A stretch of DNA of 64,000 bases from Takakia lepidozioides (lineage: Eukaryota; Streptophyta; Takakiopsida; Takakiales; Takakiaceae). Position 1 is the stretch's first letter; every line of letters begins with the position of its first letter. Shown one piece after another: positions 31,812 through 43,800 of the stretch. A program made the position numbers and the translations under genes. The notes beneath the pieces are model-generated. The model was not told the origin of the DNA. It searched no databases and saw only the letters and a program-made list of their open reading frames with translations. The stretch lies in NCBI GenBank assembly GCA_030704615.1, contig CM060734.1, positions 38,828,042 through 38,892,041 of the forward strand. The letters are read 5' to 3'.

Positions 31812-33507
31812 CACTTAATCACAATTACATACAAGAGCTTGTGTAATTAAAAGTTGGAGAGCTTCCCTACTTAACACGGTATTACCAATGAGGTCCAATT
31901 GATCAAAATATCTATGTTCATGCGTTGCCAAACCACAATACCGAGACATGTAGTAGTGAAGATGAAAACAAGAGATCGAATCTTTCCCAACCTTTCCAAT
32001 TTCATAAGCTTGTGCACGGACACAAACCATGTCAGGAATGAGTTCAGCTACTTTGGTGGGAAGGTCATGCAAACCACCTGCACATCGCCACCGTTGATTC
32101 CCACGAGGCCCCAAGTCTTGGTTACCAATGTGTTGGGGGTCTTCCCTAAATCGTGGGTCATCAATAAGGTGGCTGGTCCATCTACATGATCAAACACATC
32201 ACCACATTAGAATAACATTCCAATGTAAATTGTAGCTTAACAATGAAAGTACAAACAAGAGAAAACCATGAGCTTACCCATGCAAACGTTCATACTCGCG
32301 AAAGAAACGAGTAGGAATATGTGATCGACGATATCGACCGTTTTCATTAATCGTGCGAACTCGATGTCCATTCCAAATCTTCACGTATTCATCAACATCT
32401 TCTTATACTATGGGCATATATACGTGAATAAAAGATTTTCGTTGCCACGGATCGTCCATATCCAATAATCCATCATTGACCATTGCCTGGAAGGAATTTT
32501 TGTAGTAGAACATTACCTTCTCCCATAGATGCCGCCAAAAGTGTTCAATCCTCTAACGTGGTGATTACACCACACAAAATATTAGAAATATGCACAACAT
32601 TACAAACTCAATGATTAATAGAGATGAACCGAGAAATATGACAGAAACATAAAGTTGATATGCAAGATAGAATTGTATAGAGCACTAACCTGATTGTGTG
32701 TGGAAGACCCAGTCAAGTACGGATTGGGTGTTTCAGAACGTGTGGCTTCAATGTGTTGTTTTATAAGAGAGTGCTCTACTGCAAAATCAGAGCGAATTCG
32801 TAAAGGTGCTCCAAACTTGGAAACTGCATCATGATATCCTTTGAAAATGGTTTTTTCTTTCTTGTTTCTTGCAACGTTCGCCCATAAAACAAAATGAGAG
32901 GCCCCATCAATGCCAGCATGTACTCGAAGAGCAAACATAACCAATTTGTCATAAGCTGCACCACGAATTGCATACATGTTTTAGTTTGCCTACAATTTTG
33001 TGCGATATGTAATGCAAGAAAACATCTTGCATGTGCATCTTCAAAGAACATTAAGATGCATGAAATAAAATACTTACAGTCAATGTGCCATAGAGCCATA
33101 GACATTGTCACATTGTACTGAGTCCTCCGAATTGCCTGTGCCTTTCTCCTACGCTCATAATGGTAGGGTGAGATGATTTTCAAAGCTTCCCCCACCTTCA
33201 TTCGAGAAATCCGCAAATTTGACCTCCTTAAGGCAGATTGCACTGTTCTCATTCCCCAATTTGTCCCATTCTCTTCAATAGGAAGTAACTCTTGAATCTT
33301 TTCACACAAGCGTTGGACACTCAATTGATGATGAACTTTGAAAGGAGACCCTTGGACTTCTGATAGCAATCTTCTCAATGGTCGTACATCATCAAAAGAA
33401 AGGGTAGTGACGATTGATTTCATTGTGGCACCCTCATTCAACATTGCTTCCACATAAAGTACTAAATCATCCACTACTTTGTCACCGTCCAAATGGTTGT
33501 TTTCCAT
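31812..33507 (-). pseudogene. Four-exon DDE integrase/transposase gene (IS3EU-like), one stop
   Basis: Exons (minus): 33,507-33,078, 32,955-32,690, 32,552-32,278 and 32,181-31,812. All junctions are GT-AG and splice in phase to a 446-residue frame from the first ATG at 33,507. The N-terminus is helical and HTH-like (VQSALRRSNLRISRMKVGEA). The core has ALWHID (D1, codon 33,079-33,081), YDKLVMFALRVHAGIDGASH, PLRIRSDFAVEH (D2, codon 32,786-32,788) and GSSTHNQ|RIEHFWRHLWEK (E, codon 32,544-32,546). This is a complete DDE triad of the rve-type integrase found in eukaryotic IS3EU-like elements. The tail is DDPWQRKSFIHVYMP, VKIWNGHRVRTINENGRYRS and HIPTRFFREYERLHGW. One TAA (32,403-32,405) interrupts it. 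It would cut and join transposon ends in the nucleus. Confidence 0.85.
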
Positions 33508-33509
33508 GC

Positions 33510-34109
33510 TCACAGGATCTGTCTTATCTCTGCTTAATAGCCCCAGTGCCAATGCCTTCGACCTTGCCCTTGTTGTAGCTGTTTGCTGTTAATTCTGTAG
33601 TCACTGCATCCACTCACACACTCCCCATAGGACTTACGTCACTAAAGTTCACATAGGCTATCAATTAGATGAACCAAATGTACTTTGAAATCAACAACTA
33701 CTCTATCCTAAAATGTATTAGCAAACCACAGTACACAGTGTCGGCGGGTTGAAGACAAACCATGTGATCAAGCTCTTTCTTTCTGTGTGTGTGTTGAGGA
33801 GCGTTTGGTAACCCACTCTACTACCACTAAAGTTCTCTCCTCAAAGCTCATGAGTCACCTGCACGTACACACGAAGTACAACTTTAGCTAAAATAATATC
33901 TTTATCAATGATTGGGGGAATTCATGCCAGTATGGGAATGTGCTTACTCATGGGCAGATCTTGTCATTTGGTGATCCAAGAAGGCTTCCATAATACACAG
34001 CTCCACCACCGCTCCACAAATCTCTTGTTGTTGCATTCTTCTTTCGCTACTTCTTGTCCTCCAACTGATTTGATCCTTTCACTTTTAGTACACCTCTGTC
34101 CTAAAAACC
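33510..34109. other. Region upstream of the integrase gene
   Basis: A stop in frame with the integrase lies just upstream of the first ATG, so the gene probably starts at 33,507. Transposon ends would be expected here or further right. I found no convincing inverted repeat matching the 24.9-25.4 kb side. Confidence 0.4.
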
Positions 34110-34817
34110 CTTCATCACTTCATTCTCTCTCTCTCTCTCTCTCTCTCATCTCTCTCCTTTAGGCTACGCGACTCATCTCGTGACTTAGGCCTTACCACAA
34201 GCAAAGGATGGACGGGCAGCAGGTAGCAGGAATAGACGGGCAGCATGTATATTCAGCTTATACTCTCATATGTATATGTGTATATAATGAATATATATAT
34301 ATGATATACGTTATATACAAAAATACATAATAATTATAGTTTGCAATTCAATTGAATTGCCAATTCACAATTCAATTGAATTGTGTACCGACAATTGAAT
34401 TGAATTGCACATTTTTAGGGGGGTGATTAGGGAATTCCAAAAAGGCCTTGATGTGAAATGCATCGCAATTCACTTGATCACCCCCTAAAAGTGCGCAATT
34501 CAATTGAATTGCAGTCAACAATTCAATTGAATCGTCAACTCGCAATTCAATTGAATCGCTAGTTGGCAATTCAATTGAATTGCTGACTGCAATTCAATTG
34601 AATTGTAATCTATAATTTTTAACTTATTTCTGTATATAATATATATGTATATATTTAAATTATACATATATACATACATAGGTATAAGCTAAAAATACAT
34701 GTTGCCCGTCTATTCTTGCTGTCCGTCTGTCAATCCTTTGCCCGTGGTAAGGCTTGAGCCCAAGATAAGCCTAAGGGAGAGCGAGAGAGGGAGAGAGAGA
34801 GAGGGGAAGTCACGAAG
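34110..34817. repeat. Complete foldback (MITE-like) element
   Basis: A 708-bp inverted repeat. The left arm runs CTTCATCACTTC, (CT)n at 34,124-34,146, GCCTTACCACAAGCAAAGGA, GACGGGCAGCA and TAGACGGGCAGCATGTAT. The right arm holds the complement of each (TTGCCCGTCTATTCTTGCTG, TCCTTTGCCCGTGGTAAGGC, (GA)n, GAAGTCACGAAG). Between them are AT-rich tracts and at least seven CAATTCAATTGAATTG-type palindromes. The central unique block (34,431-34,487) contains CCTTGATGTGAAATGCATCG. No coding sequence. Half copies occur at 8,195 and 35,262. Confidence 0.85.
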
Positions 34818-34849
34818 CGCTTGTAAAAGCGGGATTGTCTCTCTTTGTG

Positions 34850-35235
34850 GATGTTGGTGCCAATATATTGCTATGTACATATACCAAACATGATACCAAT
34901 GTAAGAGTATCAACGTGTAAGAGTTTGATATATTAAACTTATATAGAACACACATCCCAACTTCAACATGATACCTTTGTAAGGGTATCGAAATTTTTGA
35001 TAATTCTCAAGATGAACATATTTTTTGTTTTCTCTGTCCTGGGCCAGATACTAGTGTTAGGGGACTACATGGTGATGCAGGGGAAGCCTTTCATCAATTG
35101 TCAGGTTTGATTTTGTCTGTTTTTTTCGGAGCCAGCCATGTTTCTTTTGCCAGTGAATCACAGGAAGCTGCTGATCTGTCTCCATCTCTGGCTCTCCCTT
35201 TCTTGCTGAGGCTGAGGGTGGTTTCACAACTCCAC
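34850..35235 (+). repeat. Dispersed repeat A, second copy
   Basis: Reverse-complement match of 17,640-18,022, beginning at the same edge (GTGCCAATAT) and keeping the same open frame fragments HQLSGL and SFASESQEA. It lies between two foldback elements. Confidence 0.8.
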
Positions 35236-35261
35236 AATTTCCTCAAGGGCACAAGAAAGAG

Positions 35262-35651
35262 GGCCAGCAAGAATAGACGGGCAACATGTATTTTTAGCTT
35301 ATACTCTTATATGTGTATAAATATAATTTGAATATATACATGTACATATATATTATATATTATATACAAAAATAAGTTAAAAAATTATAGATTACAATTC
35401 AATTCAATTGTAGTCAGCAATTCAATTGAATTGCGAGTTGACAATTCAAATAATTGAATTGCCAATTCGCAATTCAATTGAATCGTGTGCCTGACAATTC
35501 AATTGAATTGCAAATTAGGATTAGTTCAATTGAATTGCCCTTGCAATACAATTGAATTGCGCACTTTTAGGGGGTGATCAAGTGGATTGCTATGCATTTC
35601 ACATCAAGGCCTTTTTGGAATTCCCTTACCCACCCCCCCCCCCCCCCCCCC
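35262..35651. repeat. Half foldback element followed by C19 run
   Basis: The outer end is GAATAGACGGGCAACATGTA with TTTTTAGCTTATAC. An AT-rich tract and about seven CAATTCAATTGAATTG palindromes follow, then the core GGGGGTGATCAAGTGGATTG and CATTTCACATCAAGGCC. It stops at GGAATTCCCTTACC and is followed by 19 consecutive C residues (35,633-35,651). The orientation is the left half of the full element. Confidence 0.85.
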
Positions 35652-35872
35652 GGGCCTAGAGACTTCCCGCCGATTAGTGCATTGTGCTGCCACCTGTCCA
35701 GTCAACTCGCCAAATGCAAACCACCTCTGGAGTGGATGTGGGTTCGATCCACCGATTGATGTCAAAATGAATTAGTTTGGAAGTTGATGAGCACGAGAGA
35801 GGGTCCGGATAGGTAATTGAATATGCGGGTAACATCGACAGACGCAGTAGTCGAGGGGCCGGCAACGTGAGT

Positions 35873-35880
35873 ATAATAAA
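35873..35880 (+). promoter_or_regulatory. Candidate TATA box of the forward P450 gene
   Basis: TATAATAA lies 229 bp upstream of the ATG at 36,109, with CAACGTGAG just before it. Only position and composition support it. Confidence 0.3.
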
Positions 35881-36108
35881 CGCAAGACTGCGACGTTGAT
35901 ACTTGTTGTCCATAAAGTAAAATGGAGGTCATCGTCAGCGGGGCTGCTGATCCCTCTGTATAAGTCGCGCGGTGTGTGCAGTCGGTATTGGTGTGCGAGT
36001 TGCGGTTTGTCACTGGACAAGTTCAAGTTTGTTGCTGTGTGTGGACTGAGAGACGGAACAAGAGGATCTAGCAGTGGATGTGTGTATTCGTTCGCGGGTG
36101 AGCTAGAT

Positions 36109-39100
36109 ATGTCGACGACCTCAGGAAACGGGCCGGCTCTCCACACTCGCGCGGTCACGTATTGGTTAGAGCTGATCATAGCTCTTGCAGCAATGGGTGT
36201 GGCTCTAGCAGGCTGGCTGTTGCGGTACCGCTGGGTGCAACGAGGTGTAGTGGGGCCCAAAGCCTGGCCTCTAATCGGTGCATTGCCAGAAATTGTCAAG
36301 AACTGGGACCGTCTGCAGGATTGGTTAACGCACTATCTTCACAGGACGCGGGTCCTGCGCATCCCTCTGGGCTTTTCAAAGGAGGGATTGTTCATTGCGG
36401 ATCCTGTCTGTGTGGAGTATCTTCTGAAGACCAACTTCTCCAATTATCCCAAGGTACCCCGGAGTCTAATTCTGTTTGTACTGGGTTTTCAAAGTTGTGC
36501 TAATTGGTAAGTTCCAGTCTCTTCTCCGCTTATACTGGTCAGGCTTGTCATTGAGAACCTAGCTCTAGGGAAGTAATTTAAACTTGTACACGTGTATAAC
36601 TTCGTCAATCCTTGCGAAGATGCACGAAAATTGCATATGTCGAGCGATCCGGTAATGGTGATCTGAGGAATTGGCGAAACAGCTTATAGTCTGATTTCAA
36701 ATAGACAGGACACCACTGCCACCGCATACGTAGAAGAAAGTCTTGAGCACTAGTGAATCGAGATGTTTCACTCTCTTCATTTAATATCGTGGAGATCACA
36801 ACCCGCATGCCTGAGTTTGTGAACTGAAGATTGGCAAAAGTTCGACATCTCTGAGTGGTCTCTCATGAAACCGCTTTTTACATTGATCAGGGTCCTATCA
36901 ATGCTGAGAACCACCAGGAGCTACTTGGAGACGGGATTTTCAATGTGGATGGGCTAAAATGGAAGGAGCAGCGCCGTGCGGCTGGTTCTGAGTTTACATC
37001 ATCAGTGCTGCGTGAATTTAGTTTACATGTATTTAGAGAATATGCTCTTAAGCTAGTCGTTATTTTGGCTCAGAATGCTCACTCATCCGAGCCGGTTGAC
37101 CTCCAGGTACTTTCAAGGTTACGTGCCTCCACTATCCCCCTCTCCACATTTGAAGGTAAACTGGATCCTGTTCTTCTTGAGATCAAGCAACGCCACTTCC
37201 TGTTTGTTTAATTCTAGCCTCTAGGGAATCCTGGACACTCTTTATCTGACAGACACCTCTTGAAAGGCTCTCACCAATATCTCATATCTCACAGGCTTAA
37301 TAAGTTTGTGATCGTTTCCCTCTCTAGACATGTATCTTTGAGCACAGTAACGTTCGAACTCTTGGGCAGGATCTCATGATGCGGATGACGCTTGACACAA
37401 CCTGCCAAGTGGGCTTTGGAGTACAATTGAGTTGCCTATCGCCATCCCTGCCACAGAATCCATTCGCCGTCTCCTTTGAGAATGCCAATGCCATTTCTTT
37501 CTCTCGTTTTGTGGACCCCTTATGGAAAGTGAAGCGCTTGCTCTCCGTGGGGAAGGAGAGAGAGCTTAAACACCATATACGAGGGTTGGACACCTTCACG
37601 TACAACGTCATCCGACAACGGAGGGAAGAATTGGCTGTAGCTGAAGTTATGGGAAGACCGAAGGTATTAACACTAAGAATATATGCGAAATACCTGAATG
37701 ACAAATTTGTCCGTGCACTCCTCGTCCGGTTCTTCACGTTTGGACATGAATTTAGTCGAGAATGATCGAGAGTTAATTTACGTCCCAGCTCTCTCCCTGT
37801 TTCTCTCTCTACCATGTGCCTTTTTCTAGGCAGTGTGTAGGCTGGCAATGTCACATCTCTGGCCAAAATGCCAGGGACTACTACAGCTGGTAGTGGTTCA
37901 GGATTGTAGTTTCTAGCATGAGGTTGGTGCGGATGGGGTGAAGATGTATCTTAGTCGGGAGGAAAGTTTTGCGAATCTAAAATATCAGCACTAATGACAT
38001 TGATCAGAGGTCGTCTTTTTGGAGCATGATCGCAGACACACAAACTGGACCTCCTGTCGAGGTTTATGACGTTGAGTAGCGAGGGGAAGGAGAATCTCAC
38101 AGACAGATATCTCCGCGACATCATTCTGAATTTTATAGTCGCCGGCCGAGACACCACAGCCATCACTCTTAGCTGGTTTTTCTATCTGCTCTCTCTTCAT
38201 CCAATGGTAGCTGAGAGGGCGTTTGAAGAGGTCTCCCTTATCGAACACCACAACTCACTCTCCCTCACAGACGACAAAACAGAAATGGCAAGTGAATTGT
38301 GGGAGGACAAGGAGCGTTTTGCGGCGTTCGCGGAGAATTTAACGTATGAGAGTTTAGGGAAGCTGAACTACTTACAGGCTGCCTTGGCGGAGACTTTACG
38401 GCTCTATCCACCAGTGCCCCTGGTAGTTAAGCCTAGACCATATGTCTCTGCTGCCTTGCTGCCATATGTGTGTGTGTGTAGTGAGGCTAGCTGGTTGTTG
38501 TGAGTAATTCCCTGTGCACGTATGTTTGCTGAGTCCCCAAATCTCTTTTAGCACTCACGGGAGGTGTTCGTTTTCAGACTTCTGTTGCCAGAGGCCTCAC
38601 TCCTGATCATGTGAACGAAAAGGGCCCTCTGCTGGCGTGCTCTTTTTGCATACCATAGATGTGCAAGAGTTTTCAATTTACCCAAGAGAAGAGAGAGAAG
38701 AAAGAGAATAGAAAGACAGGATTCCTAGCAACTTGCCAGCCCAGAAAAACACCTCTGGATAGTATGCTGAAACAGAAGTACATATGTGTGAACAGGACGC
38801 CAAGTATGCTGTAGCAGATGATACCCTACCAGATGGCACAAGAGTGAACAAAGGGAGTATTGTGGCGTTTTGTCCCTATGCGATGGGCCGCATGGAGTAC
38901 ATTTGGGGACCCAATGCTCTTGAATTCAAGCCTGAGCGTTGGCTCAAGCACGGTGTCTTCCAGCTCCAATCCCCTTTCAAGTTCACAGCATTTCAGGTGA
39001 GTGAAGCCCGAGTGAAGTAGTCTCTGGGTTAGCCGTATGTTGTGAGATTGATATTAGTAGAGCTCCCAAGTTGCCCCCCTCTTTGCTCAAGCCATTATTT

Positions 39101-39998
39101 GGTGGGGGCGACCCCATCTTCAGAGAAGTGACCAATTGGATAAGCCCTGCAAACAAGGGCCCAATGAAGAAGTACAGCTCTTGTAAGGGTTACAGTGGAT
39201 GGATTCAATCACAAATTTAGGAGGATGTGTCCAGATTGATTGAAATCATGGGAAACCTCACAACAAACCTTTCCAAACAAATCCAAAGAGGTGACAGAAG
39301 TCCAGAAAATGCAGTTCTGGACCCCACTTTTCAGATCACTACAATGGAAGTATATGAAGCTCGTCCAAAAACTCTGAAACATTAGAAGGTGATGAACAGG
39401 ATGAGGGATGTTCGTGTGAAAATTGTACTCAATCTGCTAAGCCATTTAGGAACTTCGATAAGATTTGTGATGTTATCTATTTTGCAGAGGTTGCAGAAAC
39501 TTTTCATCATGCTCACAAAAATCTTATAAGATTCTTCTTTCAACCAAAAATGGCATGAAAGTTTAGGGGATGTAGAGAGGAAGTTGATTCAATTCTGAAA
39601 TTATATAAATATCTCATGCTTCTGAGTTATAGATGAAAAAGTGCCCAGACGTGGAGATTTTGCGTCGAGGGATTAAAAAAAGGGTAGGGGTTAATCTCCC
39701 TACCTCCATTGTAACAATCTCATGACTCTCCTTATCCCTTTGGAACACATACACTGCTCAAACAAGCCACTGCCAGGAGTTAATAAAGCAAAGTTTTTGA
39801 CCCCTTTGGCTGCAGGCTGGACCACGGATATGTCTAGGGAAGGATTCAGCCTACTTACAAATGAAGATTACTGCAGCCCTGCTGCTCCGCTTCTTTCAGT
39901 TTCAGTTGCTACCAGGGCACCCTGTGCTCTACCGGACAATGGTCATTCTCACGATGATGCATGGCCTGAAAGTCACCGTTAGCGAGCGGACCTTCTAA
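36109..39998 (+). CDS. Cytochrome P450, CYP704-like, six exons, intact
   Basis: Exons 36,109-36,453, 36,891-37,106, 37,370-37,663, 38,036-38,422, 38,796-38,996 and 39,816-39,998 (TAA). All introns are GT-AG and phase 0, giving 541 residues, a normal P450 length. Residues ~20-40 form the ER anchor, then GPKAWPLIGALPEI. Further blocks are LGDGIFNVDGLKWKEQRRAA, LMMRMTLDTTCQVGFGV, I-helix AGRDTT (~321), ETLR of ExxR (~404), FKPERW (~460) and FxxGxRxCxG as FQ|AGPRICLG with heme Cys ~487, ending LKVTVSERTF. These blocks match CYP704, a CYP86-clan family that omega-hydroxylates long-chain fatty acids for sporopollenin and cutin. Substrate is inferred from family only. Its paralogue lies tail to tail 0.9 kb away. 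Confidence 0.9.
39060..39720 (+). other. Long last intron with possible gag-like relic
   Basis: The fifth intron of the forward P450 (38,997-39,815) is 819 nt. A broken frame inside it reads REVTNWISPANKGPMKKYSS and IEIMGNLTTNLSKQIQRGDR. It looks protein-derived but matches nothing I can name, and has in-frame stops. It is possibly an old mobile-element piece. Confidence 0.3.
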
Positions 39999-40886
39999 AT
40001 GGGAGGATAAGTACAGAAGCATGCTCACTGCTCGAGTGCAGGGAAGTGTGTGGACTTCCAAACAGGAGCTCAAGTTGTGTCAGCTAAACTTCATTGATTT
40101 GATGCATGACTCTGCACTAGACATGTGAGAGGGGTGGGACAGGTGAACTGGCAAGCATTCTGTGTCTAGGCATGACACATTCCACAAGTTTATAATCAGA
40201 ATTATGGCAAACATGTACGTAATGTACAGGAATCGTGATAAGCAGTCGCTTGTATGATTTAGCTAGCATTTCAAGCCAACAAGTTAGTTCGCATTCCAGT
40301 TTCAAAACCTGAAATTTATGGCCCAATACAAATAAAAATTCTTCTCAGAAATGTTCAGATCAACCAACGGGGAGAACCGGCATCTAGTTACATGCTAGCC
40401 GACTGATTTGGAGGATTTCCGAGTGAAAATTGAAACCTTCGGAAATTTACCGAGTATGTTCACATAGGAAATTGACTATTGCAGTTACCATTAAGGGGAA
40501 GCAACCGACTCCCCAACCCACTTAGCCGGTTGGTTCTCAGAACGAGGGGCCATTGGCTGGTTCAACTGAAATTATTTTCCGGACGCTGGTTCAGATCTTA
40601 CAGTGGAGCTGGTAGGCATGACTGGTTACTCCTTCAAATTTCAACTTCTCTACAATTTTTCCACCTCCGTCATTCCTTTTAAAAACAATCACATTCCTGT
40701 TGTAACAAGCTACCTTATTTTACAGCAAACTTCCATGTCTTGGTTTGGTATGATCGGCGTCCAAGGGACATGCCTGGAACAAGCTTGACAATGGCTCACT
40801 GTTAAAAAGTGTTACAGGTTCCTTGTAAGAGCATGAGAGCTGTTCCATACTGGAAGTGGCAACTGAGGCATGTTCTCTCTGTCCCC
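39999..40886. other. Spacer between convergent P450 genes
   Basis: Holds the 3' flanks of both genes. AATAAA at about 40,330-40,335 could serve polyadenylation of the forward gene. No other supported feature. Confidence 0.4.
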
Positions 40887-43800
40887 CACTCATGTTGAGA
40901 GAAATTGTGGCTTGTCACGAACACTAACTGTAACTTGAAGTCCATGGAGCATGGTCAGCACAAGCATGACACGGTAGGTCACCGGATGCCCTGGTACCAG
41001 ATGGAACCTAAAGAAACGCAGCACGAGGGCAGCTGTCAGCTTCATTTGCAAGTAGGCTGAGTCCTTGCCAAGACACATCCTTGGTCCAGCCTGCAACAAC
41101 ACTCTGATGAATGGTTACCTCACCAGCAGTCATGTCCCCAACAGTGGGTGAGAGAGAAGCAGAAGATATTCTTTCTTTGATCCGTGCAATCTAAACCCTG
41201 CACCAGCAGGCTCTCTATCAAGGATCACACATAGGTGTGAACCATCGTTTGCTGCTGCTCCATTTTCCAAGAGTCCTCACTTCGTCTTTTCCAAAGGAAA
41301 TACCAATCTCCTCTCTCCCCAACAATACCACCATCCCCACCAAAAGGCAGAGGCTGCTCTTTTGCTACCTCATTTACGGAAAGGAGACAGATGTACTGAT
41401 TTGGCCAGCGCCCTATAGGGATAAACCTTCCCACAATTTCACAGAGAGGGTAATTCTCTACTGTGCCTTTACACGGATGCTATGGCTTCATGGCTCTTTT
41501 CTTACTCGGTCATGCCTCGGCATGGATAGGTAGCTCTTTCAAGGCGGGTGGGAGTGAGGCGGGCATCCTTTGAAGTGAGGAGAGAAAACGCATGGAAAAA
41601 CCTAGAGAAAACAGCTGTAGTCAAGCCCACGTGTCATCACTCTCATACAATACTCACTTGAAATGCCGTAAATTTGAAAGGGGACTCAGCCTGATAAACC
41701 CCATTCTTGAGCCAGCGCTCTGGCTTGAATTCAAGTGCGTCAGGCCCCCATATATGCTCCATGCGGCCCATCGCATATGGAACATAACCCACTTGGAATC
41801 TCTTCTTCACCTTGGTGCCATCAGGCAACACATCGTCTGCTTCAGCATGTTTTCCGTCCTGTTCGTACATATTCATGAAATATGAGTCTGCAGTTGTTTG
41901 AGGTTTTTGCAGCCATTCAATGGGACAGTCACAATATGACACTCTGTTACCATCTCATCCTGTTGAAATGCTCTTTGAATGTCCCCCTTCATAGTACATG
42001 GAGTTTTCGAATTATGACGTGTACTTATATTAAATGGGAAAACAAGAGAGCAATAGACTCCTTGCTGAGTATGAGTGGAGTTAGACAAAGGTTGGGTTCA
42101 GGAGGACTTCAGTTAAGGATTGCAGAAAAAGTTTTGGGCAGCCCCCAACACTTTATTGTGCTTCAGATACAACTAGCTGTAATTAAGATCTTTCATATTT
42201 TTGGCCCATTCAGAGAGAGATTTCTGCCTATGATTACGGAAACCTGCTGGAACCAACTCCAGAGGGAGTTTCACCACAGGGTCCACAGAAATAAGCAAAC
42301 AGCAACCCTAAACAAACAAAGACAAGTTTATAGCATCTACATGTGAATGTATATTAATAACTGATCCACCCAGAGAACTACACAGCATGCAAAGGAAGAG
42401 AAGGATACCAACCAAAGGTACAGGTGGATAAAGTCGCAACGTCTCTGACAAAGCTGCCTGCAAATAAGTCATCTTCCCTAAGGTCTCATATGTCAAAAGC
42501 TCGGCGAAAGCTGTAAACTGTGCATTCTCTGCCAGCCCTATATGGTCCTCCTCAGCAGTATTCACTTCAAGCACAGTTACAACAATAATGTGTCAACAAC
42601 CATAGGAAATATTGAGACATGCATTGGAACTGCATGTGTGCAGAAACGGTTCAATGTGCCAAGAGATGAAAATTTGAAGACCCCTGCAAGCCAAAGGGCA
42701 GAATAGCTCCATCAAAGCCCCACTATTTTGCATCCGATGCAGCAAAACATATCAGGTTTCAGACACTGCTTTTGTGGCATGACTTTTCAAAAGCCAGTCC
42801 AAAGTTCACAGATATATTTCAAAGTAGACTAAAAGTGATGCAGTTATATACCTTTGGTGAATTGTTGGTCAATGAGGGAGACCTCTTCAAACACCTTCTC
42901 TGCGACCTCTGGGTGACAGGAGAGCATGTAGAAAAACCAGCTCAGAGTGATGGCTGTTGTATCTCGTCCCGCAATTATGAAGTTCAATATAATGTCACGG
43001 AGGGCTTTGTCTGTAAACCGCTCATCACCTTGGTTGCTCAATTTCATGAATCTTGACAATAAGTCTTGTCTTACTGACTGAAACATTTCATACCTGCTCA
43101 AAGTTAAATTCCACAAAATACATGATGGTTTGACCGTTGAACTTTAAACAACAATGGAAATGCATTTGAGAGAAAGAGAATGCTCCAACCTGCCATGCTA
43201 ACCTGTCAATTCCTCTCTTACCTATAACTCTTGAGGCTGAGCCTACGGCCCTGGCCCTGTTGGGGTCTAACTTTTGGGCTGCTCACACACAGCACATTGA
43301 TGCTTTCGTGAACGACTTTCTAGAAGAAATCTGGAAAGCCCGAATTACTTATTTATACTTTATACCAAGGTAAGTCACACTACTGGAGTGAGCCCCTCAC
43401 AAGGTAGTAGCTAGTGCCTATGTTTCTGGCCAAACTGGGCACGGGGTCTATGGCCACTAGGCTACAACAAACAAAGTCTTATGAGTACATTCTCTTACCT
43501 ATAACCTCCTAAATGCTGTAATCAATAGATTCTTGTGACCAATGCAGCAGAGAGATCCATACCTTGGGATATTCTGACAACTCATTTTTTGTCATTTCAA
43601 TCCTTCTTTCCTGAATGACTGTGTACGTAAAGCTGTCCAGCACTTGTATACACCGTTTCAGCTCCCTCTCTTTTCCAACTGAAAGAAAACGTTTCAGTTT
43701 CCACAAGGGGTCCACATAGCGATGGAAAGAGATGAAGTTGGCATCATCAAAGCACCTTGAAAATGGTATGTGGGGCAATGAAGGCGACAGGCACCCAAGC

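Noticed and set aside
24900-34000. Terminal inverted repeats uniting the HECT and integrase genes
   Set aside because: I compared the flanks by eye and found no convincing pair, so element ends remain undefined.
35690-35765. tRNA-like B-box (GGTTCGATCC at 35,751)
   Set aside because: No matching acceptor stem, D-arm or anticodon arm could be folded upstream. It may be a chance match or a SINE relic.
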